Notes under the pieces: generated by a model
What the model was told of the DNA's origin: nothing
Database searches by the model: none
Seen by the model: only the letters and a program-made list of their open reading frames with translations
Made by a program: the position numbers and the translations under genes
Shown here: one piece after another, positions 1 through 11,806 of the stretch
Numbering within the stretch: position 1 is the first letter of the stretch
Layout of the letters: every line of letters starts with the position of its first letter
DNA from: Tetraselmis striata
Lineage: Eukaryota; Chlorophyta; Chlorodendrophyceae; Chlorodendrales; Chlorodendraceae
Reading direction: 5' to 3'
Length of the DNA: 64,000 nucleotides
Assembly (NCBI GenBank): GCA_006384855.1
Contig: VCJN01003482.1
Location: 58,017-122,016, forward strand

Positions 1-521
1 CCGGCGCGCTCCGCCCGCCGGAATCGGCCGTGACATCACACTCTGACCGAAGCACCCCCTGGCGCGTTCGGCGCTATTCCGCGAGGTTTCGCGCTTGTGG
101 CTTGGATCCTGTGGAAACCCCCCAACGTCGCACTCTTTGTCCCGCGATGCAGCACACCCCAGTGTTTTGGTCACCATAAGTATTCCGATCGCGAGGGTCC
201 GTTAGTCTGGATGTAGGAGCGTTGAACAGTAGGGAGTCGGCGATTCCATGAAATTGCAAGTATTCCGCCCTGGGTTGGATGATGACTGTTATGCCTGTGG
301 TTCTTAATCCTGTGTCCGAGATGGGTGATGCGATATTTACTTGGGCAACCGCAGATTTGATGAGGGCATAAGGTGTCCGTTTCGTGTTTTAGACTTCAAA
401 ATCAGGGTGTCTGATATGATGATCACAGAGGTGCCTGGAGATGTATCATTTGGCCTTGAGGTGTCTTCTCGTAGCGACCTTTGCAGCGCGATAGCTCATC
501 ATGTGGCCCCCGCCGCCGCAG

Positions 522-1324
522 GTGTCCCGGGAGGTGAAGGACGCCAAGGCGGTCATGACGCAGAGCGAGAACGAGGCGCAGCACCTGGCGACCACGACGC
601 AACACCACCGCCGCCAGCATGCGGCTCTCGTGGAGCGCATCGCGCGCATCGAGGCGCAGGTGTGCCTCCCACCCATTGAGACGTGCTGGATGGCAGAAAC
701 ATGCCCGCACCGGCTGCCGGCAGCTTGGTGCTCAACAGCGCTGCCATTTTTCGTAAACATTGTATCCCCAGAGTGCCGGTGCCACTTCGACCTTAAGGTC
801 ATTTCCGGCACGCAGTTCCTTTACCCTAGAAGCCTTTCTACGTCGACCGCTCGCTATTATCGATGTGAACATGCGCTCTTGTTTGTGTTGCCTCCATCAC
901 TGAGCCCACTCACCCCTTGTGCCCCAGGCCAAGCTCAAGCACGAGGCAGCGGCGTGCAGCGTGGAGGAGCGAGTGCGGGACAAGGAGGCCCTGGAGGCGG
1001 AGCGCCTTGCGGCGGAGGCCAAGGTGTCGGAGAACGATGCCATGGTGCGCCCGCCCCTAGCCCCGCCAGGGTGGCTCTTCGCGCCGCTGCCTGCCTGCCC
1101 GCCCGCCTGCCTGCACCGGCTCCGACTGTGGCGTGGCTGAGATATCGGGCTGTTGGGGGCGCGGCCAGGTGCGCTCGCTCAAGCAGCAGACCGGCTCACT
1201 GCGGGCCACGCACGAGGGGCAGGTGGGCAGCGTGATGGAGCAGTACGGGCGGCTGCTGGCGGACGTGACCAACTACAACCAGCAGCTTGTGGACGCCATG
1301 CAGGGGCAGGCGGGCGAGCGATGA
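522..1324 (+). CDS. 3' end of a coiled-coil protein gene (three exons, 5' part not identified)
   Basis: Three exons can be joined: 522-659, 928-1044 and 1169-1324 with TGA at 1322-1324. All three begin after an AG acceptor in phase 0, and the first two end before GT. Together they encode about 136 residues of charged, heptad-like sequence (REVKDAKAVMTQ, EAERLAAEAKVSEN, MEQYGRLLADVTNYNQQL), typical of a long coiled coil. The constant intron phase supports a real gene rather than chance ORFs. The 5' exons are not recognisable in bases 1-521 and may lie outside the window. I do not recognise the family; a structural, ciliary or cytoskeletal rod is possible but not shown. A TGTAA signal follows about 160 bp after the stop. 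Confidence 0.6.
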
Positions 1325-1483
1325 AACCGCTCCCGTACCCGGGGCACTGCTGCGCAGACCTGGCGTATGTGGGCTGGTCTGTGCATATGCGTAGCTCGGG
1401 CGCGCTCAAATGGCGCGGGGCCCCGCCCACCCGTGCGCGCCGTGGGTGTGCAGCCCTGAGCGCCCCGCTGGCAAGCCGAGCAT

Positions 1484-1488
1484 TGTAA
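1484..1488 (+). other. TGTAA polyadenylation signal of the coiled-coil gene
   Basis: TGTAA lies 160 bp after the stop codon. UGUAA is the known poly(A) signal of green algae; similar placement at three other genes in this window supports the reading. Confidence 0.4.
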
Positions 1489-4032
1489 GCGCGCATAGAG
1501 CGGCTACCGCCAAGGAGTTCTCCGTCATTGCCAAGACTCGACATCCCCATGCACGGTGTGCCCGACTTGAAGGCGGCTCCCAGGGCAATCCAGCCTCGGC
1601 CTAGCACGGCGCTGCATGGCTGTTTTCCGAACATCATGAAGGTATTGACTGGGAACATTCCGTTTTCCATATGATGTCAACAATTGCGGTGCTGTGTATC
1701 ATCTGGAATGGGCCATGAACACAGCAACTTGTATCAGACCCTTCTTGCAGTTTCGTCTATCAGATATGTGCATCTACATATAAGGGCAATCAGGCATGTC
1801 CTTCCCCAATGCGGTACATGTGACCCTACTCCTCTTACTCATGTCTCCAAAGGCTACGGGCTTTAGTGCCCCAACTCCAAAGGCCCTGATAAGCAGGACC
1901 GTCAAGTGGTTATGGTCTGTAGAACCACCATTAACAGGCAGTATGTCGGGGATATCTTGTCGAAATCAACATTTTCCTCTGAGTTCATCAGGACATATAA
2001 GATGTACTTGTGCTGAAACTACCGGTAGGTTGAACTTGCCTGCAGGCGCAGCAGTAGGAGGCATTAGACTTTATTCGGTATGAATTTCGAATCACCTCTT
2101 GCAGCTAGCTAGCTCATATAAAAATACCTAGCTAAACCGCATGAGTTCGTCTGCCAAAAGTAGTGTGGCATTTAGGAGCAAGGTGCTCATGCCTCTGCTG
2201 CGCATCGCGAATATGCGCCTAGGTATATGAAACCATCTGAGTAGGCGTGTAGGTGGCATGGACCCTTGGTCCACACCCATTTGCACCCCGTGGTCCACAA
2301 TAATTGATTGATCAGATACAATGAGAGTGGGCCCTGCAGCTGCGGGGTGTGAGGGTGATGACAGACCCGTGCACGCTGCTGTTTCGATGTAATGGATATG
2401 GTTTCAGGGCAAGACGTCCTCGTTGACCACACCCCGATGTGCTCTTCTTCTCACCAGAAACACCAAACGCTCAAGCCCCTTTTGCTGCTTTGGGCTGACA
2501 TTGCGACCGAGGACGGCGGTGTGGTGGACGTTGACTTGATATTTGAGGCTTCGGGGTTGCCTGATTTGAGTCCGGCTGATTCCAAGCATCTTGCCAATGT
2601 GTTGCTGAAACATTGGAGTAGGCTGAATGAGTAGCACTACATGATCCGCGCATCAGCGGCTCAGCGCCCGCGCCAACATACGTGGTAACGTGGGCCAACG
2701 ACGATGCTCATTGGGATGAGCCCGGTTTATCTGTCGTCAGCATGTGGCTCGGATGCGCTAAATTTTTCTGCAACCTGTCTCCACCGGAGCACTTACCGCT
2801 GCTATCTAGGGTACTATGGGTGAAGTTCTGGCGGATGGGATCCAGTGACCCAGTCTTCGATGGCTTCCATGTGCTATGGGGAGGGCACTGTCTCCTGAGT
2901 GGCTGGATAAGCTGGACTGATGAGTGGTAGGATTCTCCTGTTACAATAGGTTCTTGTTGGCTGTTTGTGCAGTTCTTCTGGCCTGCTATCCATACATAAT
3001 AGTCATTCATAATGTTTCATATTATGCCGCTGCATATTTCATTGCTTATTTTTCATCATATGTAGTAATAATATTGTCATTCTTACGTTTTTGTCTCAGA
3101 CAGCTTTATGTGTCTAGCACAGCATCCAATCAGTGATTCAGTACTGCAGATCAGTGCATATAAATTCAGTCACGACTACCAAGGTCTCCCTTTCCTGCTG
3201 CGAATCAGCGACACCTCTTTATTATTCGGTACGGTAGAGCCAGGCTACTCCCCTTACATATGATTTATACGAGTTGTATAGTAAATTTGTACAGCTCGTA
3301 TATTGATCGTATATGAATACATGCTGAATACACATGTAGCACTGGATTTTATGTGTGCTGAGGGATGACCGGCGGCGGTATATATTACCGCGCGAGAGTA
3401 TTGTAAGTAGGCGCACGACCGCATATGCATTTTCTTCGTTATTCCCGTCTTTATTACTCTACTACTGCTCGTACATATATGATATTCTGCCTGTCGTCCC
3501 TAGCGGATCGTAGAGTGTTAGTGGTGAGTAATAATATAGAATAACCGAATGGAAAATTTTTCATTTCTGGGTACGATATAATTATGCAAATGTGGGTACG
3601 TTGCCACAATTTCATATGTGGGGTACCTGGTACATCGCAGTTGGCACCCAGTAGATGCTGCCACGCCGCGCGCTCACACTCCGCAGTCGCTTGCCCAGAT
3701 GCCTCGCTTGCCGTCGCACCATCAGAGAGCGTGGGTAGACCCTAGAAGACCGTCTGAAGACCCGGCAAGTCCCTGTGGTGTGGCACTAGCGGGTGCGTTG
3801 ACTTTATGTTTGTTGGTATTAGCACTACCGACATTGTCATTTTATTATTATCATTATATCCTTTAATCCTTTATCCTTTTATCATTTTATTCGCATTTAT
3901 GCTCCGCAAAATATAATATTGCTGTGCAATTTGGCCCTGCATAATATATTTTGTCCCTTTCAAACTGCGGTAATGCCAATGCGAAAACGCGAATTTAAAA
4001 ACAAAGCGCAATATAAGCTGTTGATAGTCGCT
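1489..4032. other. Intergenic stretch with no supported gene
   Basis: Only short open frames occur here, for example 2392-2634 (+, 80 residues) with no recognisable motif. From about 2.9 to 4.1 kb the sequence is clearly AT-richer than the flanks. I see no RNA gene or transposon coding sequence. Confidence 0.4.
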
Positions 4033-4046
4033 AGTTTCATTTAATA

Positions 4047-4799
4047 TATAATTACATGAGCTAGCAGCAGAAGGCGATATCGGAAATCACCAAAATAAAA
4101 GGCAATCAGAAAGGTCCTCTACAACGACTGCGGGGTGGAAGCAGTAACATGAGAAGACGCAGAGTGGGTACGAGCACACGCATCAGACTTGGCCATCTGC
4201 ACACCGGCAGAGAGAATGCCGCCCAGGGTACCATGCACGCAAGCCGAGACCCGCTGCAACAGCCCCCGCCGTGTGCGCGACAGGTGACGGCGGAACTCAG
4301 CAGGTTGGCCGGCGACAAAGTTTCGAAGTGCCTGAACGGATTGACCACGAAGAAAGCAAGAGGTCGGGGCGGAAGGACCGCCAGGGAAGTTGCGCACAGC
4401 CAACAGCACCGCGAAGGTGTAGACCACAGTCAAAGCGGACTTCCCGAGTCGGCCGCGGTCCTCAACCACAAAAGGGTAGTACCGGTGAACACCCTGCACT
4501 GGGGCGGAAGACGCCCGGTCCGCTGCCAACTTAGCATGCTCCGCCTCGGTCGCCGCGATTCCCGGGATGCACCAGCGGGGATCGTTGCTCCAAGTGGGGG
4601 TCGTGGAGGACACGCACGCGAAGTCGATCATGTAATCGCACGCTGCCCCTCCCCACCCCGCCAGCGTCAGGTCTGACGGCCGCGAGCGGTCCGTTGGGCG
4701 CAGCCCACTCGTCTCAAGGGTCAAGTCGCCGGCTCCCGAGCGGTCCCGGTCAAGCACCGCCCCCGCATCAATTGCCACAGATGCCCACAGATTCTTCAA
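4047..4799 (-). mobile_element. 5'-truncated LINE remnant with endonuclease-like C-terminus and 14-bp TSD
   Basis: The 753-bp insert is flanked by the direct repeat AGTTTCATTTAATA (4033-4046 and 4800-4813), the mark of target-primed insertion. A minus-strand frame is open from the 5' edge to a stop at 4119. It carries RPSD, then a hydrophobic segment with D (DYMIDF), then AEHAKL and YYPFVVEDRGRLG. This order resembles the restriction-endonuclease-like (PD-(D/E)XK) domain at the C-terminus of REL-type non-LTR retrotransposons. The reverse transcriptase is absent, as expected for 5' truncation. The 3' end reads ATGTAATTATA, also found at the end of the stub at 54235-54308. The TSD is seen directly; the domain call is family inference. 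Confidence 0.65.
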
Positions 4800-4813
4800 A
4801 GTTTCATTTAATA

Positions 4814-5430
4814 ATATGCAGACTTGGTATCAAGTTTTAAATACATCTACTACTGCATGGAATTCATCTGCATTTTGCGCTTAATATCAAATCTAGTCTA
4901 GTCCCTATTTATTTTATATATCCGTGAACTACGTTCGGCTGCTACAGCAGTCCTACCGGTAACAAACTGCTCGTTTCCATATTGCGGGTGGCGGCGCGGC
5001 CCGCTTAAGCTTGAGGGATGCCCAAAACGCGACATGCCGGTACGCGCACTGGTACCGGTGCCGATCGCCAGACAACGACTGCGGACTCCCGAGAGGAACG
5101 GATGCTGCGCCGCACTGCACGGATGGAGAGAATGGACGGCACCGCTGATCGACGATCCACTTCCCGTCGGCCGGGCAGTGCCGGTCAGGTTTAGTCCACG
5201 CTGCCCCGCAAAGGCAGAAACTATCCGGCTTCTGAATTTCGTACCCACTCATGCGAACTATACCCACAAATATCGCCGCAATTATGGCGGATTGTACGCA
5301 CGGCAATAAATCCCGGTAGGGTGCAAACATGCATTTATCGCCATTCATCACCCACTTCTATATTCCTAGTCCGCGCGCTCCTTTGAGCTGCTTTTAGTTC
5401 TGTTTGTAGTGTGCATATGTTCAAGCCCTG
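4814..5430. other. Intergenic, no supported gene
   Basis: Short overlapping frames only; none has a recognisable domain or a splice-compatible neighbour. Confidence 0.4.
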
Positions 5431-5672
5431 ACGTAAAAATTCCTTTGAGCGGTGGTCTCGTATGCAAGATCCCGGGTTCGGTTCCTGGTCGACGTATTTC
5501 GGCAATATATCGGCCCGGCGTGATCCCGGGTTTACCCGGTTGATGGCCTTCGGGCCTTCGGGGTTCCAATGAGGCAATGGCTATCTATGCCAGACCTACG
5601 CGACGACTGCGCCTGTCGCATGAGGTCACAATGTTGGGGCGGCTTCGGCCGATGTCCCAGGGCGAGCTTTTA
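5431..5672 (+). mobile_element. tRNA-derived SINE, diverged copy
   Basis: This copy shares the family body seen at 27410-27656: a tRNA-like head with the B-box form GGTTCGGTTCC at 5475-5485, then the conserved pieces ATTTCGGCAATAT, CCTTCGGGGTT, GAGGCAATGG and GGGGCGGCTTCGGCCGATGT. Its 5' end has diverged and I see no clear TSD, so the limits are approximate. It is an older copy than those at 27.4 and 40.7 kb. Confidence 0.65.
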
Positions 5673-5909
5673 TCACCAATAAAATGCTGAATAAGGATTA
5701 ATAATAGCGACCGATTATTGTAAAATATGTAAAATATATTGTTATCCCCGAGTAGATATCGTATTCGTACTGGTACTGCGGGTTTGGTACGGGTACGAGT
5801 ACTGGTACCGGCAGTTGGCGGCGGCGCGCGCGCGCTCGATATATTATAAAATATCGATCCCCGAGCGACTATGTCCGTCGGCGCTACAGAGAAGCAACAG
5901 GAGAGGAGA

Positions 5910-5938
5910 CCCCCCCCCCCCCCCCCCCCCCCCCCCCC
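5910..5938. repeat. Poly-C tract (29 nt)
   Basis: Uninterrupted C run 110 bp upstream of the SRP14 start codon, probably in its leader or promoter. Confidence 0.9.
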
Positions 5939-6047
5939 ACACCTCCTCCTTCCCATCCTCTCGCCATCCCCCAGACACTCGTGGCCTCGCGGGCTTGATC
6001 AAGCTCCAGGCGGCGGGGCTGGCCGGCACCCAGCGGCGGCGGGCGCG

Positions 6048-6356
6048 ATGGTGCTGCTCAGCAACGACGAGTTCCTGAACGAGCTGCACAAGCTGTACGC
6101 GCGCAACAAGGAGACGGGCAGCGTGTATGTCACCATGAAGCGCAGCGCTCTGAAGCCCCACACCAAGCGGTTCGCCAACCAGGCGGAGGAGGACCACTGC
6201 TGCCTGGTGCGCGCCACGGACGGCAAGCGGAAGTTCAGCACCACCCTGGGCCCGGGCGACAACTCCAAGTTCCAGGCCTCGTACCACACCATCCTCAAGG
6301 CGAACATGGACGCGCTGAAGAAGAAGGACAAGAAGGGCAAGGCCGCGAAGAAGTGA
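6048..6356 (+). CDS. SRP14: Signal recognition particle 14 kDa subunit (SRP14), intronless
   Basis: The 102-residue protein matches SRP14 end to end: N-terminal MVLLSNDEFLNEL, then the beta-strand segment TGSVYVTMKR, then CCLVRATDGKRKFSTTL, FQASYHTILKANMDALKK and a short lysine-rich tail. SRP14 pairs with SRP9 and binds the Alu domain of SRP RNA in the cytosol, pausing translation while a signal-peptide-bearing ribosome finds the ER. The start at 6048 is chosen because family members begin with MVLL; the longer upstream frame passes through the poly-C tract and is not conserved-looking. The length is close to plant SRP14, without the alanine-rich extension of primates. A TGTAA signal lies at 6520. 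Confidence 0.93.
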   Translation: MVLLSNDEFLNELHKLYARNKETGSVYVTMKRSALKPHTKRFANQAEEDHCCLVRATDGKRKFSTTLGPGDNSKFQASYHTILKANMDALKKKDKKGKAAKK

Positions 6357-6519
6357 GCGCCGCGTGGGTGAAGGGACTGTGCGCCCCGACAGCAGGCCAG
6401 TGGCCGCCCGGCACCCACGGCAGGGCTGGCGAGGGCGGCGGCGCAGCGGGGTGCGCCGCTCGGGCAGCGTGGCTGCGGCTCTCCTGGGGGCCATGGGACG
6501 CGGGGGCCTCGTGTGAACT

Positions 6520-6524
6520 TGTAA
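6520..6524 (+). other. TGTAA polyadenylation signal of SRP14
   Basis: TGTAA 164 bp after the SRP14 stop codon, as expected for a green-algal transcript end. Confidence 0.5.
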
Positions 6525-7170
6525 CTGCGGGCCAGTGGCTGGCATGATAAGCATGGATTTCGTTGACAGCACCGCACAATGCCCGCACCTCTGGCGGTTG
6601 GTGGGGGCCACACATACCTTATACCCCCCCCCCCCCCCGGCTCCCGCCTCTTTCACCCTATCCATCCTGCGAACCATGCCATGAAACACTAGGCCTGCAT
6701 GGCCCTCATCCTGCACCACATAGAAACCAGTAGCACCCCACACATGCCTGCACTCACCTGCGGGGGTTGCATATGAGGCATGCTCCTCGCAAGTCCCGCC
6801 CCTGCCACCCGCACCCATTGAGCCCCGCGCATCATGCAGCGCAGCAACTCGGCCATGTCGTGAAGCACTCGACCTGTTTTTTTATCAGTCTACATCACAG
6901 AGGTAGCCCCTCCGACCCGCCTGCAACGGCTTGCAGAGGATGCCTCCAGCCCTCCATGGCATGCACCTGCCGGACACCATTCCTCCCCCGGCGCCTCTGC
7001 TGTCGATGGGTTATTTCACAGCAGGGTTATTTCAGCTCGCACCATGGAGCAACGGTTGCAGGATGAGGGAGCCCCGACATGCAGGTACCCACAGCGTCTG
7101 CTGGCCGCATGGAGGCGTTCTCCTGCGATACAAGTAGAGCAACATGAATAGTTGTACCGGAAGGGGGAGG

Positions 7171-7202
<32 letters not shown>

Positions 7203-9788
7203 GCGAGGGGGTAATGCATCACTCACCACAAAATGAATGAATAGCCGTTCGCGGATGATGTTTTGGCAATAATATTTACAATCCGCTGGTATCTTTCCGA
7301 CATGCCACACCACATTTCAAAGTCGCGCAAACGAACGCGCTTTCTATCTTTCTGTCACTCTCTCACGTCTGCTGTCTACATGTGAGCATGAAACTTTGAC
7401 GTAGCCACCAGTACCTCACACAGGTGATGTTTCTTCAGAGTATGTATTCACAACTATAGTTGCGGTCTACGTTGACATGCATGACGATGATTACACTCAC
7501 ACTTCTTTACTATTAGAATTGGCCAACTTCAGCATTTGCAAATGCGCTGATACTGGGATTGTCATTTGTGCGGGGAATGAAAGCTAGTAAAACACAGAAA
7601 CGCTTAGCAAAGTGTAAGAGAGCGAGCACGCCCAATGTAGTACCATCATGAATTGCTCACTCAGCCAGTACTACACACAGTGTGTCAAGGAATTCATCAG
7701 AACGATGAGCCATGTCAATAAGCACGGATAGGGTAGTGGGATGGAATCCTGTACATGTGATGGGGCTACAATACATGGAAACCATGAACCTTCATCAGGG
7801 TTGCGTATGGTCTTCTTCGGCTTGCAGTTGAACTTGTCATGCTTTAGCGCTTGACGCCATGCGATGCGATTGGTCACTATTCACTGCCATGTCGTATCGA
7901 TGCCAAACATGTTGAGGGCCTTCCGCATCGCGCAGCCGTAGGTCATGTTGCTGGGGCTGCGAGGGGTTGACGCTCAAAGTCCATCCAGCTAACATGCCCA
8001 AGCCAGCCGAGCTGCCGCCGGTCTATGTGTAGTCAATGAAGTAGACGCCTTGCACAGCCTCTGGGTGGAGATGTGGCATCTCCAGGTGTCCTTGCATGTG
8101 ACCCGTGCCATGACCCGAATGCAATGAGCATGGAAAAGGCGAAGCCGGGAGTATAGAGCCTAAGTCAGCGACCAGCACTCACGGCCGCGGTATCTATCGT
8201 CATGTTCATGCGCATGGGCTTGCTTGGAACTTGTCGCTCGTTGGCTGTAAGATTGTCATGTCCTTCCAGCTGACCCTGTGGCGCATGTGGACATGTTTGG
8301 GGACATCGCCCTCCTGAGCTTGCCGGCGCCTGCGGATGCCCGGCACACCCGGCAGGCCCAGTGCGATACGATGCAATTGCGGATGCCTTTGCTAATTATT
8401 GCCACGAGGCTGCTCTTGGATCTCGAGTGCGCCGGAAGGTGGATGACATGTTGAATGGATGGTGGATGAGAGGCGGTGCCGGCGGAAAGAATTGTGTCTC
8501 GGAATAAGCTCAATGATCTGATTCCATGTAGCGATAGCGACTAGCGAGGAAGCAACTCGCCGTCTTGATGTGCTTGCGGTTGGGCCTGACAGTGTGCTTG
8601 ATGCCCGCAACCTGCAACCCCTTTCGACTGACTGAGGTCAAAATGAGGTTTGTGCGCGAAGTCGCGATACCCTGCGTTCCGTTTACAAAGGCTTTCGACC
8701 GGTATGAGGTCTGATCGCCAGGGGAGTTCTGCGCTGGCTCGGCTGTGTGCGCAATTAGCTATAGCATGGCACTGTCCCAAGAGCCGTCGGGCCCATGCGC
8801 ACCATTCCCGACTGGCGCACCGACACCGGCATGGTATTTGAATATGTTGTTGACATGAGCAAGCCAGCAACGGTTTGCGGAATACCGTCCAGGTAGTGCC
8901 GCACTTTTTTCGCTCCCGGGACAGGAATGGTAACAGTTCTGGCGCACTTATTGGCGGCTTCTCACGACACGTTGTCGATCAGGGGTGCCCGTTGCAACAC
9001 CATGTCAGAGTGACCGGGAGGCGCTCTTTCGTGGGGATCTCACCCTACACTGAGCCTCTTGGGACCCCGTTGCGTTTTGCCCGCTGACTTCTCGGCTGCT
9101 CCGCCGGCATCGGTCTGCACGTTGTTGGTCCCGCGGGGTGCGGCATGGAGCCCGTGTCCGAATTCGGCGGTGCAGACCACATGCCCGCCGGTTTGACTCA
9201 CCTGCGCGAATGGCTCTTACCCTCTGCCGTGGGGCGCACACGTCTTCTTCGTCCCGCTATGCCGACCGGCGGCGTTTCCCGTCGTCAGCCAAAAGGCGGT
9301 GATTTAGCATTTTATTGTCATTCTATACCGGTAGTATGAATGAGATATTACGCACCTACCGGTTTTGCTGCTGTCGAGCAGGTAGAGTATTTTTGTATGG
9401 TGATGCAGACGACTGCCGTCCGTCGATATATTTCTAAAAAAATTAATGTATCCAACGACGCTTCGTACTGTACATGTAACCGAAAGCGTACAAAGGATAC
9501 CGTACGTACTCTGACTGCAGGTAGTCCGGTGCTTTTGCTCGACCCACATGCCGATGCCGCTGCGGAACAAGCTGCTGGGTGCCGAACCGCCCGCAAGGGC
9601 AGTCGGTCGGAGCGACTGGCGCACCCACTAGAATCGCCCAGTTACTGGCTCGTCTCACCCGGAGCCTCGTACCCAAGCCAGAACTCGACGAGTCCCTTGT
9701 CCCGCGCCCTGGTCCAGGCTTGCCAGGGTCGGCAGGCTCGCGCGGCTCTCGGAACGCTCGCGCGCGGCCTCAGTGGTCGGGGCCCGGG
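6525..9788. other. No supported gene; one long poly-G tract
   Basis: The frames are short and interrupted on both strands. Pieces around 7.7-8.1 kb (-) and 8.3 kb (+) look like decayed coding sequence, but I cannot assign a family. A G run sits at 7174-7203. Confidence 0.35.
7174..7203. repeat. Poly-G tract (30 nt)
   Basis: Uninterrupted G run, preceded by G-rich sequence from 7162. Confidence 0.9.
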
Positions 9789-10734
9789 ATGAGCCACCCC
9801 AAGTTCGCGGAGCGGACGGCCTTCCATGCGCGCTCCTCGCAGGAGCTGGAAACCGGGCAGCGGACCGCTGGTGCGCAGCGCACCATTGCAGCGCGCCACT
9901 ACAGTGGGTGCGTACGGCCCTTATATTGGAGCCCGGTTGCGGTGGTTCGCTATTTCCGGGGGGGGGGGGGAGGAGGGGGGAGGGGGTTAGTACCCCGCCG
10001 AGGTGGCAGTCGCCGCCGAAGGCTGCCCTGCCGCACGGTGTCTGGCGTCGCGACGAGCCCATCCGATGTACACTGGCGATTTATTAACGATCAATGCCTC
10101 TGCTACCGCCACAGCCTGGACAGCGGGCCGCTGCCGCCCGAGTATCAGGACATGGATGGCGGGTACGGCGTCAAGCAGAGTCGCTTCAACCAACGCCCCG
10201 GTGGCTACGGCTGGAAGGTAGGGCGGCGTGCATGATGCGCGGGTACCCGCTTGTGCCACGCAGAGTGCAGCTGGTGCGGGTGGGAATCGCGCCTCCCTGA
10301 CCCTCGGCGGGTACTGGCTGGGCTGGATTATTCTGAGCAGGCAGCGGAGCAGGAGGTGTTGCACGCAGTGGTCGGCGCGCCGCCCGGCAGATTCAGCGGG
10401 TACCGGCAGCCGCAGAGCCTCATTGTCAGCCCGGCCACCCTGACCCCTCCTACGGGGGTGCGAGCTCGAACCCTACTGCGCTACCCATGACCATCCGACA
10501 TTCCCTCTCCTCTGACCCCCTTCTCCACCCAGTTGATCCCCTCCCCTTCTCTTGCCCGCATAGGCGTTGGACTGCTTCCAGGCACTACCCGGCAGCAAAC
10601 TCAACGCGCGCAACACAATGCAGCCACCCTTCACCACCAACCGGTCGCTATGGGGCATTAAGGACGGCGACATCCCCGCAGCGTCCCCGGAATGGAGGGG
10701 CATGGACACCCTGACGCTGCACGACCACACGTGA
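9789..10734 (+). CDS. Putative multi-exon gene of unknown function
   Basis: Three pieces look exonic. Piece one begins MSHPKFAERTAFHARSS at 9789 and can end before GTGCGT near 9909. Piece two, ending before GTAGGG at about 10219, encodes WRFINDQCLCYRHSL and QDMDGGYGVKQSRFNQRPGG. Piece three follows an AG near 10562 and encodes LDCFQALPGSKLNARNTMQ and SLWGIKDGDIPAASPEWRG, up to 10734. Phases of pieces one and two can be matched. The link between pieces two and three, through 10262-10490, is not resolved. The proline/glycine/tyrosine-rich style recalls small ciliary proteins, but that is only an impression. A poly-G run sits in the first intron. Confidence 0.3.
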
Positions 10735-11806
10735 GAGCATGAGGGCGTGCGACTGGGCAAGCCGGCACATCCTGGAATGGCGGGCGTGTGTGGGCATAGC
10801 GACACAAGGGCATGATTCCACAATGCATGCGAGTGGGGCCGTCCCTGTGCACTACGGGGTAGCAGCGGAGGGCACACATTAAGCCAACACAGGGCTAACT
10901 CACGACAGCGTCATTCTGAAAAAGGAATTACTTTTTGCGTCAACCCCCCCCCCCCCCCCCCCCCCTTGCGCGACACACACAGCCAAAGCTCGAAGGGCCG
11001 TATTTGGAGGACCGCTGGTTGCTGATTGTGACGCTGAGTCCGCGCTCTCCGCGAGATGGGGCTTGCTCCACCCCGCATCACTCGAATGAGCCGTCGGTGA
11101 TCCAACAGCATTGGAAAATCCGTCACTGGCCTCCAATTAGTCTTGCGGAATGCTTCGGCAATTTGCTTGATAGCTATAACGGAGCGTCGCCTACCCAGTT
11201 GGTAGGGCTTCCGTAACTGGTTCGCTGCCTAAACGATTCGTCGATGAGAGGCCGCTGTGGAGGCGCCGCAAAGGTTTCACCAAAGGTGCCAGTCCTGGCC
11301 GCGGGGGCGGGAAAAACACATGACACTGAGGTGCGGCACCCAATGAAGACACACGTTCCTCCCGGCTGCGCTTGCCTTGTTACATACGGGCGGGGCGAGG
11401 GCACCGAAACAATGGGCTGCGCATGGCAGCATGGCGGAAAGGCATGGCAGTGTTGGAGTGGAATGTGTCGGCACATTTATCTGGGGCTGAGCCGGCTCGA
11501 GATCATGTGGGTGCCAATGCACCTCTAGGAGCCCTCAATATCACAAGTCTTAAATCGGGCCAGCATGCAGACTATAAGAACAGCCCCCTTAGTTCCGCTG
11601 TAGTTTCTGGGCTACGTTTTACCTCTAGCAGAGCAGAGTCCTATCCGCAGTGCACTCATTACCGCGCCGGGACCCTTGATCGCGCTGAATGGCCGACAGC
11701 TCTAGCAGCGCGGTGGCCGGTCTAGCGGACTACGTAAGGGCTAGCGGCAATCTGGCCGCAAGCTATCCAAGTGCAGCTGCTGTCCGGGTAGGTAAGGGAG
11801 GGGGAG
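10735..11806. other. Intergenic between the putative gene and SPAG1; poly-C tract
   Basis: A plus frame 10935-11216 is open for 93 residues but begins beside the C run and has no recognised motif. Nothing else is supported. Confidence 0.35.
10944..10965. repeat. Poly-C tract (22 nt)
   Basis: Uninterrupted C run in intergenic DNA. Confidence 0.9.

Noticed and set aside
5844-6818. 324-residue minus-strand ORF across SRP14
   Set aside because: Shadow of the SRP14 gene plus the poly-C tract; no family resemblance.
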